Shown: positions 12,139 through 23,104, counted from the stretch's first letter. The stretch is DNA of 64,000 nt from Plantago major (GCA_026545765.1 CM048839.1:47972677-48036676); one strand, 5' to 3'. The notes: a model not told the origin generated them from the sequence alone. Numbers and translations are program-made.

Positions 12139-12410
12139 AGTTTAGCGACGGATAATTATCCGTCGCTAAACAATGAATTAGGGCGTGCTAGCCCTAATTC
12201 GATTAGAGACGGATAATTATCCGTCTCTAATGGCGACGGAGGGTCAACGCCCTATCCGTCGCCAATTAAACTATTAGCGACGGATAAAAATCCGTCGCTA
12301 ATTCGCCTTAGAGACGCCCGTCATTAAGACGGGCGTCTATCCGTCGCTAAGGCCTTAGCGACGGATCGGCAGGGGTTTAGCGACGGATAATTCCGTCGCT
12401 AAACCCCTGT
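12139..12410. repeat. 3' subterminal repeat array of the CACTA element
   Basis: About a dozen copies of AGCGACGGATAA / TTATCCGTCGCTA and GAGACGGATAA variants, in both orientations, running up to the terminal inverted repeat at 12422. Confidence 0.85.
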
Positions 12411-12425
12411 TTTTTTGTAGTGCAT

Positions 12426-12682
12426 GACTAGTTGTTCCGTTGGGTCTAGCAACAACCTTACTCTAGCGGTGCATGATACTTTGGTAGACAATCGAGATAA
12501 CATCATAGAGAAGGGAGATAAGATCACGTCGTTGCAGGAGAAACTCGGGGAAAAGGATGACGTAATACGTCAATTGTAGGAAAGGCAAGATGCCATGTCT
12601 CGAGAGTTTGCAAACATGAATGCAGAATTGTCACCTAGGATAGATTTTGGATCGTCTTCATTTAACCCCTCACGATCATAGT
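12426..12682 (+). pseudogene. Ptta/En/Spm-type transposase fragment, right half
   Basis: Continues the frame broken at 9030. It reads a Ser/Asn-rich stretch, then a heptad-rich helix containing ITSLQEKLGEKDDVIRQL, one in-frame TAG near 12577, and ends at a stop about 12680. A C-terminal coiled coil after the GLGS motif is typical of these proteins. Removing the CACTA element and one CAT copy restores one continuous frame across the junction, which shows the insertion point is inside this gene. Confidence 0.6.
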
Positions 12683-12871
12683 TATGGTGATGTTCTCGGT
12701 ATTGACTTGCGTTGTGAACAATATTTTGTTTCAGTGACTGTTTATCGGTGAATGTATACATTTTGGATTTCAAATTATTGAATTTCGGGATGTGTAATAT
12801 CTGTTATTTTGGTGATTATTTGGATACATAGGTGAAATTTTAAAATTCCAGCAGTTTTTGTTGGTTTAAAA

Positions 12872-13180
12872 AAAATAGTGACGCGTTTCAATTCGTCACT
12901 GGTGCTACATGGGTTGCATTAGTGATGGATTATATTCCGTCATTGACGTTCCATGCGATAAATTAGTGACTATTATAATCCGTCACATATGTTACATACT
13001 CCCTCCGCCCCGATTTCAATTTCCCTCATTCCATTTTGGGACGTTTCAATTTCAACTTCTCATCCCTTAAATGGAAAATCTTTCTCCTACTTTATCACTA
13101 TCTTTCCTACTTTGTTCAATCTATTTTCAACTCGTAGTGATGGAAATATGACGTTTAGCGATGGAAAAATCCGTAATTAT
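12872..13180. repeat. degenerate subterminal repeats of an older CACTA-like element
   Basis: Units such as AGTGACG...CGTCACT, AGTGATGGATTATATTCCGTCA and AGCGATGG alternate in orientation but differ from the 9031-12422 arrays. They lie downstream of the TNPA-like fragment, as the 3' end of the older element would. No clear terminal CACTA repeat was found, so the boundary is uncertain. Confidence 0.5.
12996..13135 (+). mobile_element. truncated Stowaway/mariner-like MITE end
   Basis: CTCCCTCCGCCCC preceded by TA is the usual start of plant Stowaway-type elements, and the following AATTTCCCTCATTCCATTTTG text is of that style. The expected inverted end GGGACGGAGGGAG is missing before 13200, so only one end is present. 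Confidence 0.5.
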
Positions 13181-13199
13181 TTGACAGTTTTCTTGTCTT

Positions 13200-14090
13200 T
13201 TGTTTTTTTTTCTTGAAATTTATATTAGATTTTGTTCAAATTATATGTTGCGTATTGTCTTATATTGTAAGAAAATTTATGATGAGTTGTTTCTTGCAAT
13301 GCTTCTTTTCACCTTCAACGACCATTTTAGGCATTTTAGGCAGTGGCGAATCCAGGACCGTATTTTAGAGGGTCGAAGTGTAATTGTGTGTGAAATTATT
13401 TTTGCATAAAGTATAAGGAGTATAATTTTGTACAAAGATGACCCTCACAAAACAATATAATATCATAGATTCGAATTCTAAAGTTAATAAAATTCACCGT
13501 TTATAGTTGATGAACATTGCTTATTACAGATGATTTATTTGAAAGTTAAATTTTTTTAAGGATATTAATAACATAGATTGAGATAGAAAAATGTAAAAAA
13601 AATAACATGGAAATAACATACTTGTAGAGCAAATGGGTAAAATTTAAACCCTTACATAAAAAATTGGCATGTGAGATAAAAAATGAGAAAGAAAAAGATA
13701 GGGATATGAATAACAATACGATATATAATATGGGAAAAGGTGGAATTTTTTTTTGTAGTAACTGAGGTTAGAAACTTGGACCAGCTGTGAAAAATGCCAC
13801 CAGGCTTTACCACTAGGACACATCAAATTATAGTAGCTGAACATACTACTATAAAAGTAATAACCGAAATCTCGGGGGGGGGGGGGGGGGGGGTGTTCTG
13901 CTCTATATTATGTAATACACATTTAATTTGAAATTCGCTCTTTTTTTAGTTTTAATTTTAACGAACATTTTCACAGTCAGATTTTTACTCACCTAATTCC
14001 AAATATCATATCCATTTAACATTTTAATAAATTATGTAAAGAAATTTGAGTAGGAATGCTCATAATTTGTACTAGACTAGAAAAAGTAAT
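13200..14090. other. intergenic DNA with a 20-G homopolymer, no gene seen
   Basis: No supported gene. A run of 20 G occurs at 13874-13893. The right part is the 3' flank of the GH17-like gene that ends at 14097. Confidence 0.5.
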
Positions 14091-14096
14091 ATATTT

Positions 14097-17000
14097 TCAC
14101 AATAAGATTGCTGGTTGGTGACCTCTAACAACCTCTATAGAAAATACACAACCGTCTCTGCTAGGGTTTTCCGTGACTACCTCTCCCAATTCCTCAAACA
14201 CACATGCCCTCTCAGATTGGAATCTGGATTGGAAGTAAGCATTGAAAGCAAATGATATATTCTCCCTATAACTTAGCATACCACACGAACCACCAGGCGA
14301 GAGGGAAGAACAATCAGCCTTGCTGCAAGCAAAATCAAATTGCTTCCTCACTTTCTCTGGATCAGCCATGTTATTGTTAAAACTACACCACCGTGCTGGC
14401 ATGAGAGTCATCCCTCGAGCTATGGTCGGAAAGATATTGCGTCCTTCCCCACTTAGATCAACTTTATACTTTGGCATCCCATTAGCCCTATAAATGCCCC
14501 AATGTCTAGCGAATGGGAACAACGGGGGGTTGTTTGTCTCGTCGGTCAAGGCATGGATAAAGGTATCAATTGGTACACCTGGTCGCATTGGGGTCCCTCT
14601 ATTACTAACCAGCCTAGGGAGCAAGGCTTTCCAGTACCGCTCTGCAGCTTTCACATTGGCCCCTTGAATTCCGTCGGTGGGCCAACCAATCTGGCCTATC
14701 ACTATCTTCATATTTGGTGAACCAACTTTTCTTAGTGCCCAGATAAAAGAATCATGAACCCAATCAAACAAGTTATTGTAACGAATCCCATTTAATTCGT
14801 CTTTAATAGAGAACTTAGACTTATCATCTGAAAAGGCAAAATCAAAATCAAATTTTAAGGCTTTGATCATCGTGATTGGGAAAATATCGTAAATGAATGG
14901 AACACCGTGAAGCTTCATGAACCAAAGTGTCTCCAGCATTGGTCCGAGAATATGGGGGGCAAATTCTGCTTTAGAGGGCATCGTGAAGTTTTGTTTAATG
15001 ACTTCATAAAATGAATGGGAAATAACAACCTTAATTCTTCCATATCCAAGTTCATCAAGAATACCCTGCACCAACTTTATCTTCGCCACAACATCATTGA
15101 CGCTCATAGAAATATACTTTGCCATACCAAACGCATTATTTCCAACACAGACATACCTGAAAAATCATTCCAAACTTGATTATTGGTTTCAAATCTCATT
15201 CTATATATACATGCATGCACAATTTCATTTCATTTCAGAGAGGGGCGAACGTAGAAAATTTGATCAGGGGTAGCGATATTCAAGATTTATAAGAATGCAA
15301 AAATGTTTTACAAGTTAACCATAAAATTTACTCTACAATATAGTTATATTGACCCCGACGATTCGCCATATTATAAAACTTCTAAATGATAGCTTCATTA
15401 GATACACCTTTATAATATTTGAAAACTTTTCAAGATAAACTATCAAATTATCATTCAATATTTTTCACCCATTTTATTCCGAAGCCAATTCATTACAATG
15501 TTCATAGAAGAAAAATATATTAGTATGAGTTAAAAGGAAAGAATTAAAACAACTATAGAGATTAGAGAGGAAGATTAAACAATAATTGAAGATCAACCTT
15601 TGCACACTTTCCAATACAACACACCGTCACAACTCACATACCACTGTCAATTTGCTTGTTGTGTACTTAGTTTACAAGAATTAGTTTACGTACCTTTGCA
15701 AAATTGCAAATCACATCAATTCAAGTAAACAAAGCTCTCGGCCCTCTTTCCTCTCATCTCGGCCATTATTGATTATTCAATCGCCACAGACCCAGAACAC
15801 TCCTTCAGTCTCTCTCTCTCAAACAGCTATCCCTAACTAACATAATGCCAATTCGATTTTTATGGTTTCCGTATTTTTCAAGTTTGCAGAAAATTAAACT
15901 TTAGGGTTAATTTTCTTACCAATTATGAGGATGCTTCTTGAGTTCGAAGTCGAAGTTTCTGAATTTGCTTCGTGGTTCATAGATCCGATTCAGCAAGTCT
16001 TTATTTCTGAGATTTTTGGCCCCGTCATTTGCGTTTATAGGTTTTGTATCCATCCATCCGTCCATATATAATATAATTATGTAAAGAACCTTATCAGATA
16101 TATTCGGTACTAGATGGAATCAGTTATATTTTAGCTAGTATATGTTTCACAGTTATTTTTAATATGTTGCCTATATATATATATAGTTTTGATTAAATTT
16201 TATATAACTTTATCTGCAAAAATCCGAAAAATATTTTGAACATATATTTGAATTCGTCGTGACAAGACGAATGCATAAACACCAATCATGAATACTATTA
16301 TTAATTAAATAAATTATTTTATTCATTAAAATTAAATATAAATTTATTTTAAAAAAATGAGCAAGTCTTCTAAGAAACGGTCTCTATATAATTTATCTAG
16401 AGACGGACATATATTGTCAAGAAAATTATGGATGTTATTAATCAAAACACCTATGTTCTCAACATTGGTGTTGTTTTTTTCATATTACAACAATACTTGT
16501 TTCGTTAACAACATTGACGTTTTGATTAAGAGTAAATTTCCTAAGAGACGGTCTCTAGATAATTTATCTAGAGACGGACCTATATTAATCATCGAAGGTA
16601 TTAATCAAAACACCTATGTTCTTAACATTGGTGTTTTTTTCATATTACAACGGGACTTATTTCATTAACAACATAGACGTTTTGACTAAAAACATGAATG
16701 ATTTCATTGAAAACATATGTCGTCTCTAGATAACTTATCTACATACCATCTCTCATGAGACTTTGTATTTGATTAATAACATGGATGCTTTTATTGATAA
16801 CATAGATCGTTTCTACATAAGTTATCTAAAAACCGTCTCTCATGAGACTTTGTGTTTAAAAATATAGTATTTATTAAATTAATTCAAATTCCACGTGGAA
16901 TTTTATGGAATTAGTTGCATTTTTAATCTGCATATCTTTCACTATTTATTTTTTCGTACGTTGGTTGCATATATAGTTTATTAAATCCTATATAAATTTA

Positions 17001-17104
17001 TCTATAAAACTCTGAAAATTATTTTGAACATATATTTGAATTCACCATGATAAGACGAATCTATAGACATCAATCTAGATGATGATGATAATGATGATGA
17101 CGAC

Positions 17105-17144
<40 letters not shown>

Positions 17145-19220
17145 TAAATAAATTATTTCATTCACTAAAATAAAATATTAATCTCATATAACTTTATCTA
17201 CAAAAATTCAAAAAATATTTTAAACATATATTTGAATTCTCCATGACAAGATGAATCTATAGACACCAATCTTGAATACTATTATTAATTAAATAAATTA
17301 TTTTATTCATTAAAGTAAAATATAAATTTATTAAAATGAAATAATGGAATTTTAAAAATTAAAAGCGACTCATTAAACACATTATAAATAATTAACGTAG
17401 CATCAAGAGTTCAAAAAGAGACTCATTTTAAATAGTTTAGCATCAAATATTCTGGGCAAACTAAAATATACGATTATTTAGATTAGCCTCATACATATAC
17501 ATATGGCCATACAATTTGTGCACTTTCGATTATTCCGGGCACTTTCGTATTTTTTTTACTATATTCTAAAGTTGATGGTTTACTTTAAAGCACACATGAT
17601 CTGCGTGTGCATAAATGATATTTGGAGCGCTATCTAATTACTTGAACATTTTCTAATACAAAATTAATGTGAAAAGAAATTCATTTTAAATGGCAATGTA
17701 GAATTTAAAGTTTTGTTAACTCTCTACGTTTCTTTTTATTTTTGAATTTAGGTTTCGATTTTTCTCTAAATATTTATGTATGAGAAGAGATAATGAATAA
17801 TCGTAGGATATAGTGAATAAATTAAAAGAGGTGAGAAGGTAAATAATAAAGTAAGAAAATAATTTTCAATTTTTAGGCATGTGAAGATGAGATCTATCCA
17901 TATACTATAAAGACCATTTTTTATTATCAATTCTAGGTATAGGACTTTGGCCTAAAATCAATGTGAGAAATTCTTTCATTTTTTTGGATTAAAAAATTAC
18001 AAAACAATTATAATCAAGGTAAATTTATGTTTGATGCCAAGTTAATGGGTATTTGGTTCTGATACCTTTACAATTTAAATCTATTTTGGTTACATAATTC
18101 TGCCAATGATATTCAACCTTTGTAATTATTTATAAATGCTATCAATCAAATCTTCTAAATCCTATCATCCCATTAAAATCGCCACCCGCATACTGAATTT
18201 AGGCACATATAGTGAATTTACATAATGCATATAAGAATGGTATTTTAAAAAAATCATTTTATCGGACTCAAGTAATCAATATTACATTGTTCAATGGAGC
18301 TTTATTATATTTTATACCTTCAGATTTGTATGATTTACTGTTGAATATGCATTTTCTTAATGGACATGAATCCAGATAGGAGGACTTTTGGATCTATGCT
18401 TGACATAGAGTCTCTTCAACTGATCTTCTAAGAATATTCTATGAATTGTGTACTAGACTTGCTCTTTTCGATTATAGAAGATAGAAGATATACACATGAG
18501 CTAATTGATGGTGTGTTGATCTTTACATGTCTATAAACAACATTTTACATGTGAAGACTTTCAATTTCATTTTCTTTATGTATAAGATTAATTCAATCGG
18601 TAGGACGAGGTATACGAGTTCTCTTCTCTACGATCTCTGGCTGGAAGGACTGGTTCTATCCAACCCGAATTCAACCCAGTTCAAAATAATGATGTTCAGG
18701 TCCGGTCTGGCATATACTCGAACCCGTTCCATACCTTTGTTACCAGATCCAACCGCAACATTTTATGATTAAGTTGGTAAAAACTACATTTTTATCCTGC
18801 GGGGGAGGCTGCATATACTCTCTATATGGGGAAACTCTTTTCGATCTTCTATCTACTTTCTTCATCCATAACGGGCCTGGGGGATCTGATACTCTCTAAG
18901 TGGGGAAACTCTCTTCGATCTTCTCTCTACTATCTTGATATCCATAACGACCCGGGAGGGGGTGATACTCTCTAGGCGGGGGAAATGTCTTCGATCTTCT
19001 CTGTACTTTTTTGATCTCCATGACGGACCCCGAGGGGGGGGGTCTGACAGGTACTCTCTAGGTGGGGAAACTCTCTACTTTTTTCATCCGGGGAACGTAC
19101 CATGTGAAATTATATTTGTAGAATAATAATTTTTGTGTCTTTGGTGGGGTGACGCATACCACCGCGAGGTTGTTGGAACCAGTGAGTTGGAAAAACAACT
19201 GTAACATGTGAAATTATGTT

Positions 19221-19289
<69 letters not shown>

Positions 19290-21468
19290 GTATGTGGTGG
19301 GGTGACCACATACCACCGCGGGGTTGTTCCCAACAACCCTATAGTTTGTGTTGTATACTTTAATATTTTATTTTGATTCCCTCTGAGGGATAGAATTCGT
19401 TTTTTAAAAAAAATGTACCAGTTACTAATTAACATGTCGGGTACGGTAGTACCCTATTTTTACATTTTCTATAGTTAACATAAATAAACACTCAATGATA
19501 TAATATTAGATGAAGAAGGACTACCGACCAACACCACAATTAACGTTGTTCACATAAATTTGAGTACTTTATTTTCTCGATTAATTTATTTTATCATCCC
19601 CTTTCTATTTATTATTAAAAGTAAATTATACTGTGGCATCGCCACTGGTTAGTACTAGTTGAATTAGTGTATTAGATCGTCACTTTGCAAATAAGCAAGA
19701 GATTTGTATGTTCCCTGTTTTTCATTTATTATTATTTTCTTTTGGATAATTTCCTTTTCAGATTCTCTACGTTGTAAATAAATGGTGTATTTTATTAAAA
19801 TATTAATGACCAGGGGTATTTTAGTCAATTCACATGAAAATTCCAGGGGTGCAAGCGCATTAATGGAGCCCCTGTTTCAGAGTTATTATTGATTAAGTTT
19901 ATGATTGCACCATTTAGAATTAATGGAGTAGCAATCTAATTTTATTTAGCACTAATTCTGATGGAATTTTGGAGAGAAGTTCAAAATTGGTCCGGAATAA
20001 ATCATCTAGCTTTTTTTTTAAATAACTATCTGACATGATCAATTCGTTTATAAGCTATCAGTTAGACATTGATAACATACTTCTTTCGAACATAAGATTA
20101 TCGAGCTTATATACTAGCCAATAATTTAGTGCTAGACACTGCCTTGACTCAAGTAATGAGCATATAACAGCTCCACACTTCCCCTATTCCGTGGTGTGTT
20201 TAGCACTAGTTTATTAGTTTGTTTATAAGTTCGATGAGCTTAGTTACAAATAAGTGTGTTACTCAAATATAGCTTATATGACAGTTGAACTGATAACCCT
20301 GTCCATATAGCTTATTAAAAAACTTGAATTTGCCCAACATGCTACACGTATTAGTACAACATACTTTAACATTTTCTTTATTATGTAACCTTGTTTTCAA
20401 TTTATAAACATGCATATTTATTTAGGGTAGTAAAACCGAATAATATGGGAACAATTGTTATTCACATAGTATATATTTAAATAGTTAACTTTATATATGT
20501 ATAGTTTTTTCTCAGAGACCGTCTCTCTAAAAAAATAGAAACGACTAACATAAAATATTTAATTAATTACAAAGCTATATTTTCAAACATTTTGCATTTG
20601 ATATATATTTGCATGCACTAAATCTGCATGATCTGTTTTATAATGTGATATTTGCAGTCAAATAAAGTTGCTCACTTATATTTGATAAAATCAATCGCAT
20701 CTAAAAGTACGAACCTCCGGACTCGTAGTGGATTTCAACCTATTTAGATATATCATTCAAGTGGAAATTCAAATACAGATTGGGTGTGCAGCAAAGACTC
20801 TGATAATATGATATAATTTCATTTTATCAAAAGTTTGAACCTGTAGAGAGGTGTGACTTAGAGCCCACCTCAATTGCCTACATGACTATGTAAGTTTCAA
20901 GAAAGCACTTAACTCTGAGAAGATTATGGAACTCAAAGATTATGTTTGAATAGGAAATTACGAAAGGAGGGTGCTGGAAAAAATAACATGCAAAGGACAC
21001 TTAATTAATCTATATATCAATGCATCCATGAACAGGCGCACCATGTACTTAGAAATGTGTAAATGTAATTGATCCGATATTAATATGATACTATGTATAT
21101 AATTGATTGAGACGGACGTTATGTGAAGATAAGCATGCATACCTAAAATTGACCCGGTCATGGAAGGGGTCAATTGTAGTCTCGACCCATCGCAGGACGG
21201 ATTCTCTTTCCATTAAGACTTTGGGAGATGCAACGGTGATGGTTATCGCAATATCAGTGCCTATAAAAGCCTTTATCACATTTATGTCACTGTTGAATAA
21301 TTTGACGTGTTTAATCCCATTTTGTAGCAACAAATCAACCACCATTGATGGAATCAATGTCGTCACGGATTGCCTTCCCCAATTCATCCCGATTGCAGAA
21401 TCTATTGTTCTCGCACAAAATAGTAAGGAAATCATCCATATACATACAACCACGATTCTAAACGACAT
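14097..21468 (-). CDS. GH17 glucan endo-1,3-beta-glucosidase-like protein with X8/CBM43 domain, catalytic Glu replaced
   Basis: Two exons: 21468-21143 and 15156-14097 on the minus strand, joined at AG|GTATGC and TTTTTCAG|GT in phase 2, giving 461 codons without a stop. Residues 1-25 are a hydrophobic signal peptide. A GH17 domain follows, with IGMNWG (about 26-31), VKLFNSD, FRYVCVGN, IGWPTDG and RHWGIY. From W365-C366 comes a Cys-rich X8 domain with six cysteines in family order, ending near 446. The family cleaves callose-type beta-1,3-glucan in the cell wall, and X8 binds it. The layout resembles plant glucan endo-1,3-beta-glucosidases 5/6/8. Odd: the catalytic acid in VGNE is Asn116, the nucleophile in GE[IV]GWP is Gln264, and the Glu of ERHWG is Ala325. 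All else looks well kept, so a binding or regulatory pseudo-enzyme is inferred. Expression is unknown. Confidence 0.85.
16198..17340. repeat. three dispersed copies of an about 150-bp repeat in the intron
   Basis: Copies at about 16198-16350, 16988-17175 and 17188-17340 share ATTTTGAACATATATTTGAATTC, a GACAAGACGAAT-like piece, ATTATTAATTAAATAAATTATTT and CATTMANTAAAAT in the same order. The middle copy contains an (ATT)n expansion at about 17103-17142. Confidence 0.7.
16371..16890. repeat. 171-bp tandem repeat with palindromic GAGACGGTCTC motifs
   Basis: The segment starting TAAGAAACGGTCTCTATATAA at 16371 recurs at 16542 (171 bp later) and, more decayed, near 16713 and 16800. Each unit has a short palindromic arm pair (CGGTCTCTAGATAA / TTATCTAGAGACGG) followed by ATCAAAACACCTATGTTCT and a TTAACAACAT-GACGTTTTGA segment. 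Confidence 0.7.
18805..19092. repeat. about 75-85-bp tandem repeat array in the intron
   Basis: Four imperfect units contain ATACTCTCTA, GGGGAAACTCT, TTCGATCTTCT and CCATAACGGNCC plus a G-rich run. They start near 18811, 18889, 18963 and 19050; the last is partial. Confidence 0.75.
19096..19335. repeat. duplicated block with (TA)n and poly-T expansion
   Basis: CATGTGAAATTAT plus TTTGTA occurs at about 19100 and 19205, and GGTGGGGTGAC followed by CATACCACCGCG and GGTTGTT at about 19143 and 19295, so a block of about 100-150 bp is duplicated in tandem. The second copy has gained (TA)n at about 19222-19262 and a T run at 19263-19289. The palindrome GTATGTGGTGGGGTGACCACATAC-like arms sit beside it. 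Confidence 0.7.
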
Positions 21469-21478
21469 CGTTGTGCAT
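21458..21478 (-). other. short upstream ORF overlapping the GH17 start
   Basis: An ATG at 21478 opens a six-codon frame that ends in TAG at 21458, overlapping the main ATG at 21468 in another frame. If the leader includes it, it could lower translation of the main frame. Confidence 0.4.
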
Positions 21479-21588
21479 GGAGGATGATTTCCTCCAAAAC
21501 AATTAATTCCTGTGTGCAGGGAATCAAATCAATGAAGGAGAAGGAATGAGATCTTCGTCTTGCTTCAATTGGGAGAACATGGTTCCTC

Positions 21589-21600
21589 ATAATATATAGG
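21589..21600 (-). promoter_or_regulatory. TATA box of the GH17-like gene
   Basis: Minus strand CCTATATATTAT, about 120 bases upstream of the ATG at 21468. That would give a leader of about 90 bases. It is the best TATA match in the upstream region. Confidence 0.55.
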
Positions 21601-21619
21601 TGGGTTTTGGTGGTAAAAA

Positions 21620-22171
21620 AATGAGAGATAGGTATTCACCCTTTACTTTTTCTTCGCATCACTATAACACAAATGCAAAAGTTACACTAATTAAAATCTA
21701 GTATTATTTTTAAATTAAAGGTAGTATATAACCCAAAACTTGGTGCGTGGGCATTCGGTGTTCTCGCATCTTTTTATACTTTCTTCTTCACACCGACGAC
21801 ATTTTTCAATTTACCGGATTCTATCCTTCAGTGGATTTCTCGAGCAACTGATTTCTCTCTCCATCTTCCGTTTTCCACTCATTATAGGTATCTTTTCTTC
21901 TTCCAATTTTACAGATTAGTTTCTCTCCATATATTCATTGTCCAGATTCCAAGATCCGGCTTTGAATCTGTTGGTTGCTGAATTGGTTGTCTGTTCTGGT
22001 TCGACTTTGCTCGGAGGTAAGATATTCTTTTGAACCCTACTATTATAGCATAGTTTAAGTAGTTTTAGTTAAATCATGGATGATTTGCTAAATTTTAGGG
22101 GAATTATTTTGGGTTAGACAATCGGCTAATGTATTGATTTAGGATTGTTGTTCTATTCTTTTGATATCTCG
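21620..22171 (+). other. upstream region, possible divergent leader exon
   Basis: No coding frame is supported. On the plus strand there is TTTTTATAC near 21769, a CT-rich leader-like stretch, and a good splice donor GAG|GTAAGA at 22017, as in a plant 5' UTR exon. Any gene it belonged to is cut off by the LTR fragment at about 22172 and the 40-kb insertion at 22311. Confidence 0.3.
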
Positions 22172-22305
22172 AGATGGATCCTCTCTTGATTCGTTCAACA
22201 CTATGGTTCCCAACCAAGTGTTCCCCCTGAGTTATTTTCCGGCTTTCTCATCAAGTACTTCCTCTACTCAATAACCTTTGAGCTATTTCTCAGCTTCCAA
22301 AACTA
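22172..22305. repeat. old copia LTR fragment, left part (target of the Tat insertion)
   Basis: Contains GGTTCCCAACCAAGTGTTCC and CCTGAGTTATT as in the copia LTRs at 40940 and 55375 and in the solo LTR at 56735. It is interrupted by the Tat element at the AGTAC duplication and continues at 62943. The left edge is not sharply defined. Confidence 0.7.
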
Positions 22306-22310
22306 AGTAC

Positions 22311-23102
22311 TGTTGATACGGAACAAAGTCCAATTCGTTTAAGACGTTCTAAAGATGAATCCTAAGACGAATTAGTCTATACTCGCTAAGAGGCTCGACC
22401 AAGTGGTCCGATACCACTGGTTCGACCCTCATTCACAAGAGCATCCGGACTTTGGTTCTAATCAGGAATAGGTCCGGACGCACTATCCGACCTACCTCAC
22501 CACTTGTACCGCTCTCACAGTGCAAGTGTTAGTAGAGAAAAGACTAACTTCGGATCGTACGACCTAGGGGTCGGGCGTTTCATCACCAAAAGACCAAGTG
22601 TACTGAGCTGGAGCAAACAGCTTAGTCCGATCCGGACTAAGAGCACGTCGAGAGGTCCGATCACGACACTGAAATACCAATTATGCCCTCACACAGCCCA
22701 ATAAGCTAATGGATTAAACCTATCTAATGGGCTTTGAGCCCAATAAGGCATTAATGGCACATTGTAAAGCCTACACTTGGCACAATCTTGTGAGTCCCTC
22801 CATTTGAAGATACATACCTATAAATATGGCACAGATTCCCATGCTACAATAAGTCACTATTCCCCATAATCACACTTTTACAGAGTAGACACTCAATCTC
22901 TCTCAAGTAAAGTCTTTATCCGGTTTGACCCTAAGCAAACCGGATCTACCTTTCTAACCCCCCCCCCCCCCCCCAACTAGTCTTTGTGCAGGTAGTGTGT
23001 TCCGACCATCTGAAGGCTCACTAGGCGGACTTATGCGAATCGTAGGGTTAGGAGGACGACTTGTTAATCACTTAGTAGGTGTTGTGGATTCACTCCCCAA
23101 CA
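22311..23102 (+). repeat. 5' LTR of the Tat element
   Basis: 792 bp, TG...CA. Includes a run of 17 C (22958-22974). Compared with the 3' LTR it has about 80 extra bases after ACTAGTCT (about 22983-23075), absent from the other copy. The AGTAC target duplication precedes it. Confidence 0.92.
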
Positions 23103-23104
23103 TT

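Larger units (their letters stand above)
9031..12422 (+). mobile_element. CACTA (En/Spm) transposon, deletion derivative
   Basis: Begins CACTACAAGAAA and ends TTTTTTTGTAGTG, inverted CACTACAARAAA termini, with a perfect 3-bp TSD CAT (9028-9030 and 12423-12425). Both subterminal regions (about 9043-9385 and 12139-12410) are dense in both orientations of AGCGACGGATA / TATCCGTCGCT, the usual arrangement of CACTA transposase-binding repeats. At 3,392 bp it keeps only pieces of its two genes (N-terminal TNPD-like part and a TNPA-like part) and lacks the catalytic core of the Tnp2 transposase, so it is non-autonomous. Confidence 0.93.
15157..21142 (-). other. 6-kb intron of the GH17-like gene
   Basis: Donor GTATGC at 21142-21137 and acceptor TTTTTCAG ending at 15157. 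The 5,986-bp intron is about four times the size of the coding sequence. It is very AT-rich and holds tandem repeats (16371-16890, 18805-19092), three dispersed copies of an about 150-bp unit (16198-17340), microsatellites and a duplicated block near 19100-19330. No open reading frame in it looks real. Confidence 0.75.

Noticed and set aside
9043..12410. CRISPR-like or satellite-like regularly repeated short motifs
   Set aside because: They are alternating subterminal repeats confined to the two ends of a CACTA element, with no spacers of constant length.
14502..14720. Open frame antisense to GH17 exon 2
   Set aside because: Shadow of the well-supported minus-strand coding exon; no features of its own.
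16357..16668. 103-codon frame in the intron
   Set aside because: Open only because the 171-bp tandem repeat length is a multiple of three; no similarity to a protein.
19084..19435. Three overlapping minus-strand frames with long Lys and Ile-Tyr runs
   Set aside because: Produced by the poly-T and (TA)n tracts; low complexity, not coding.
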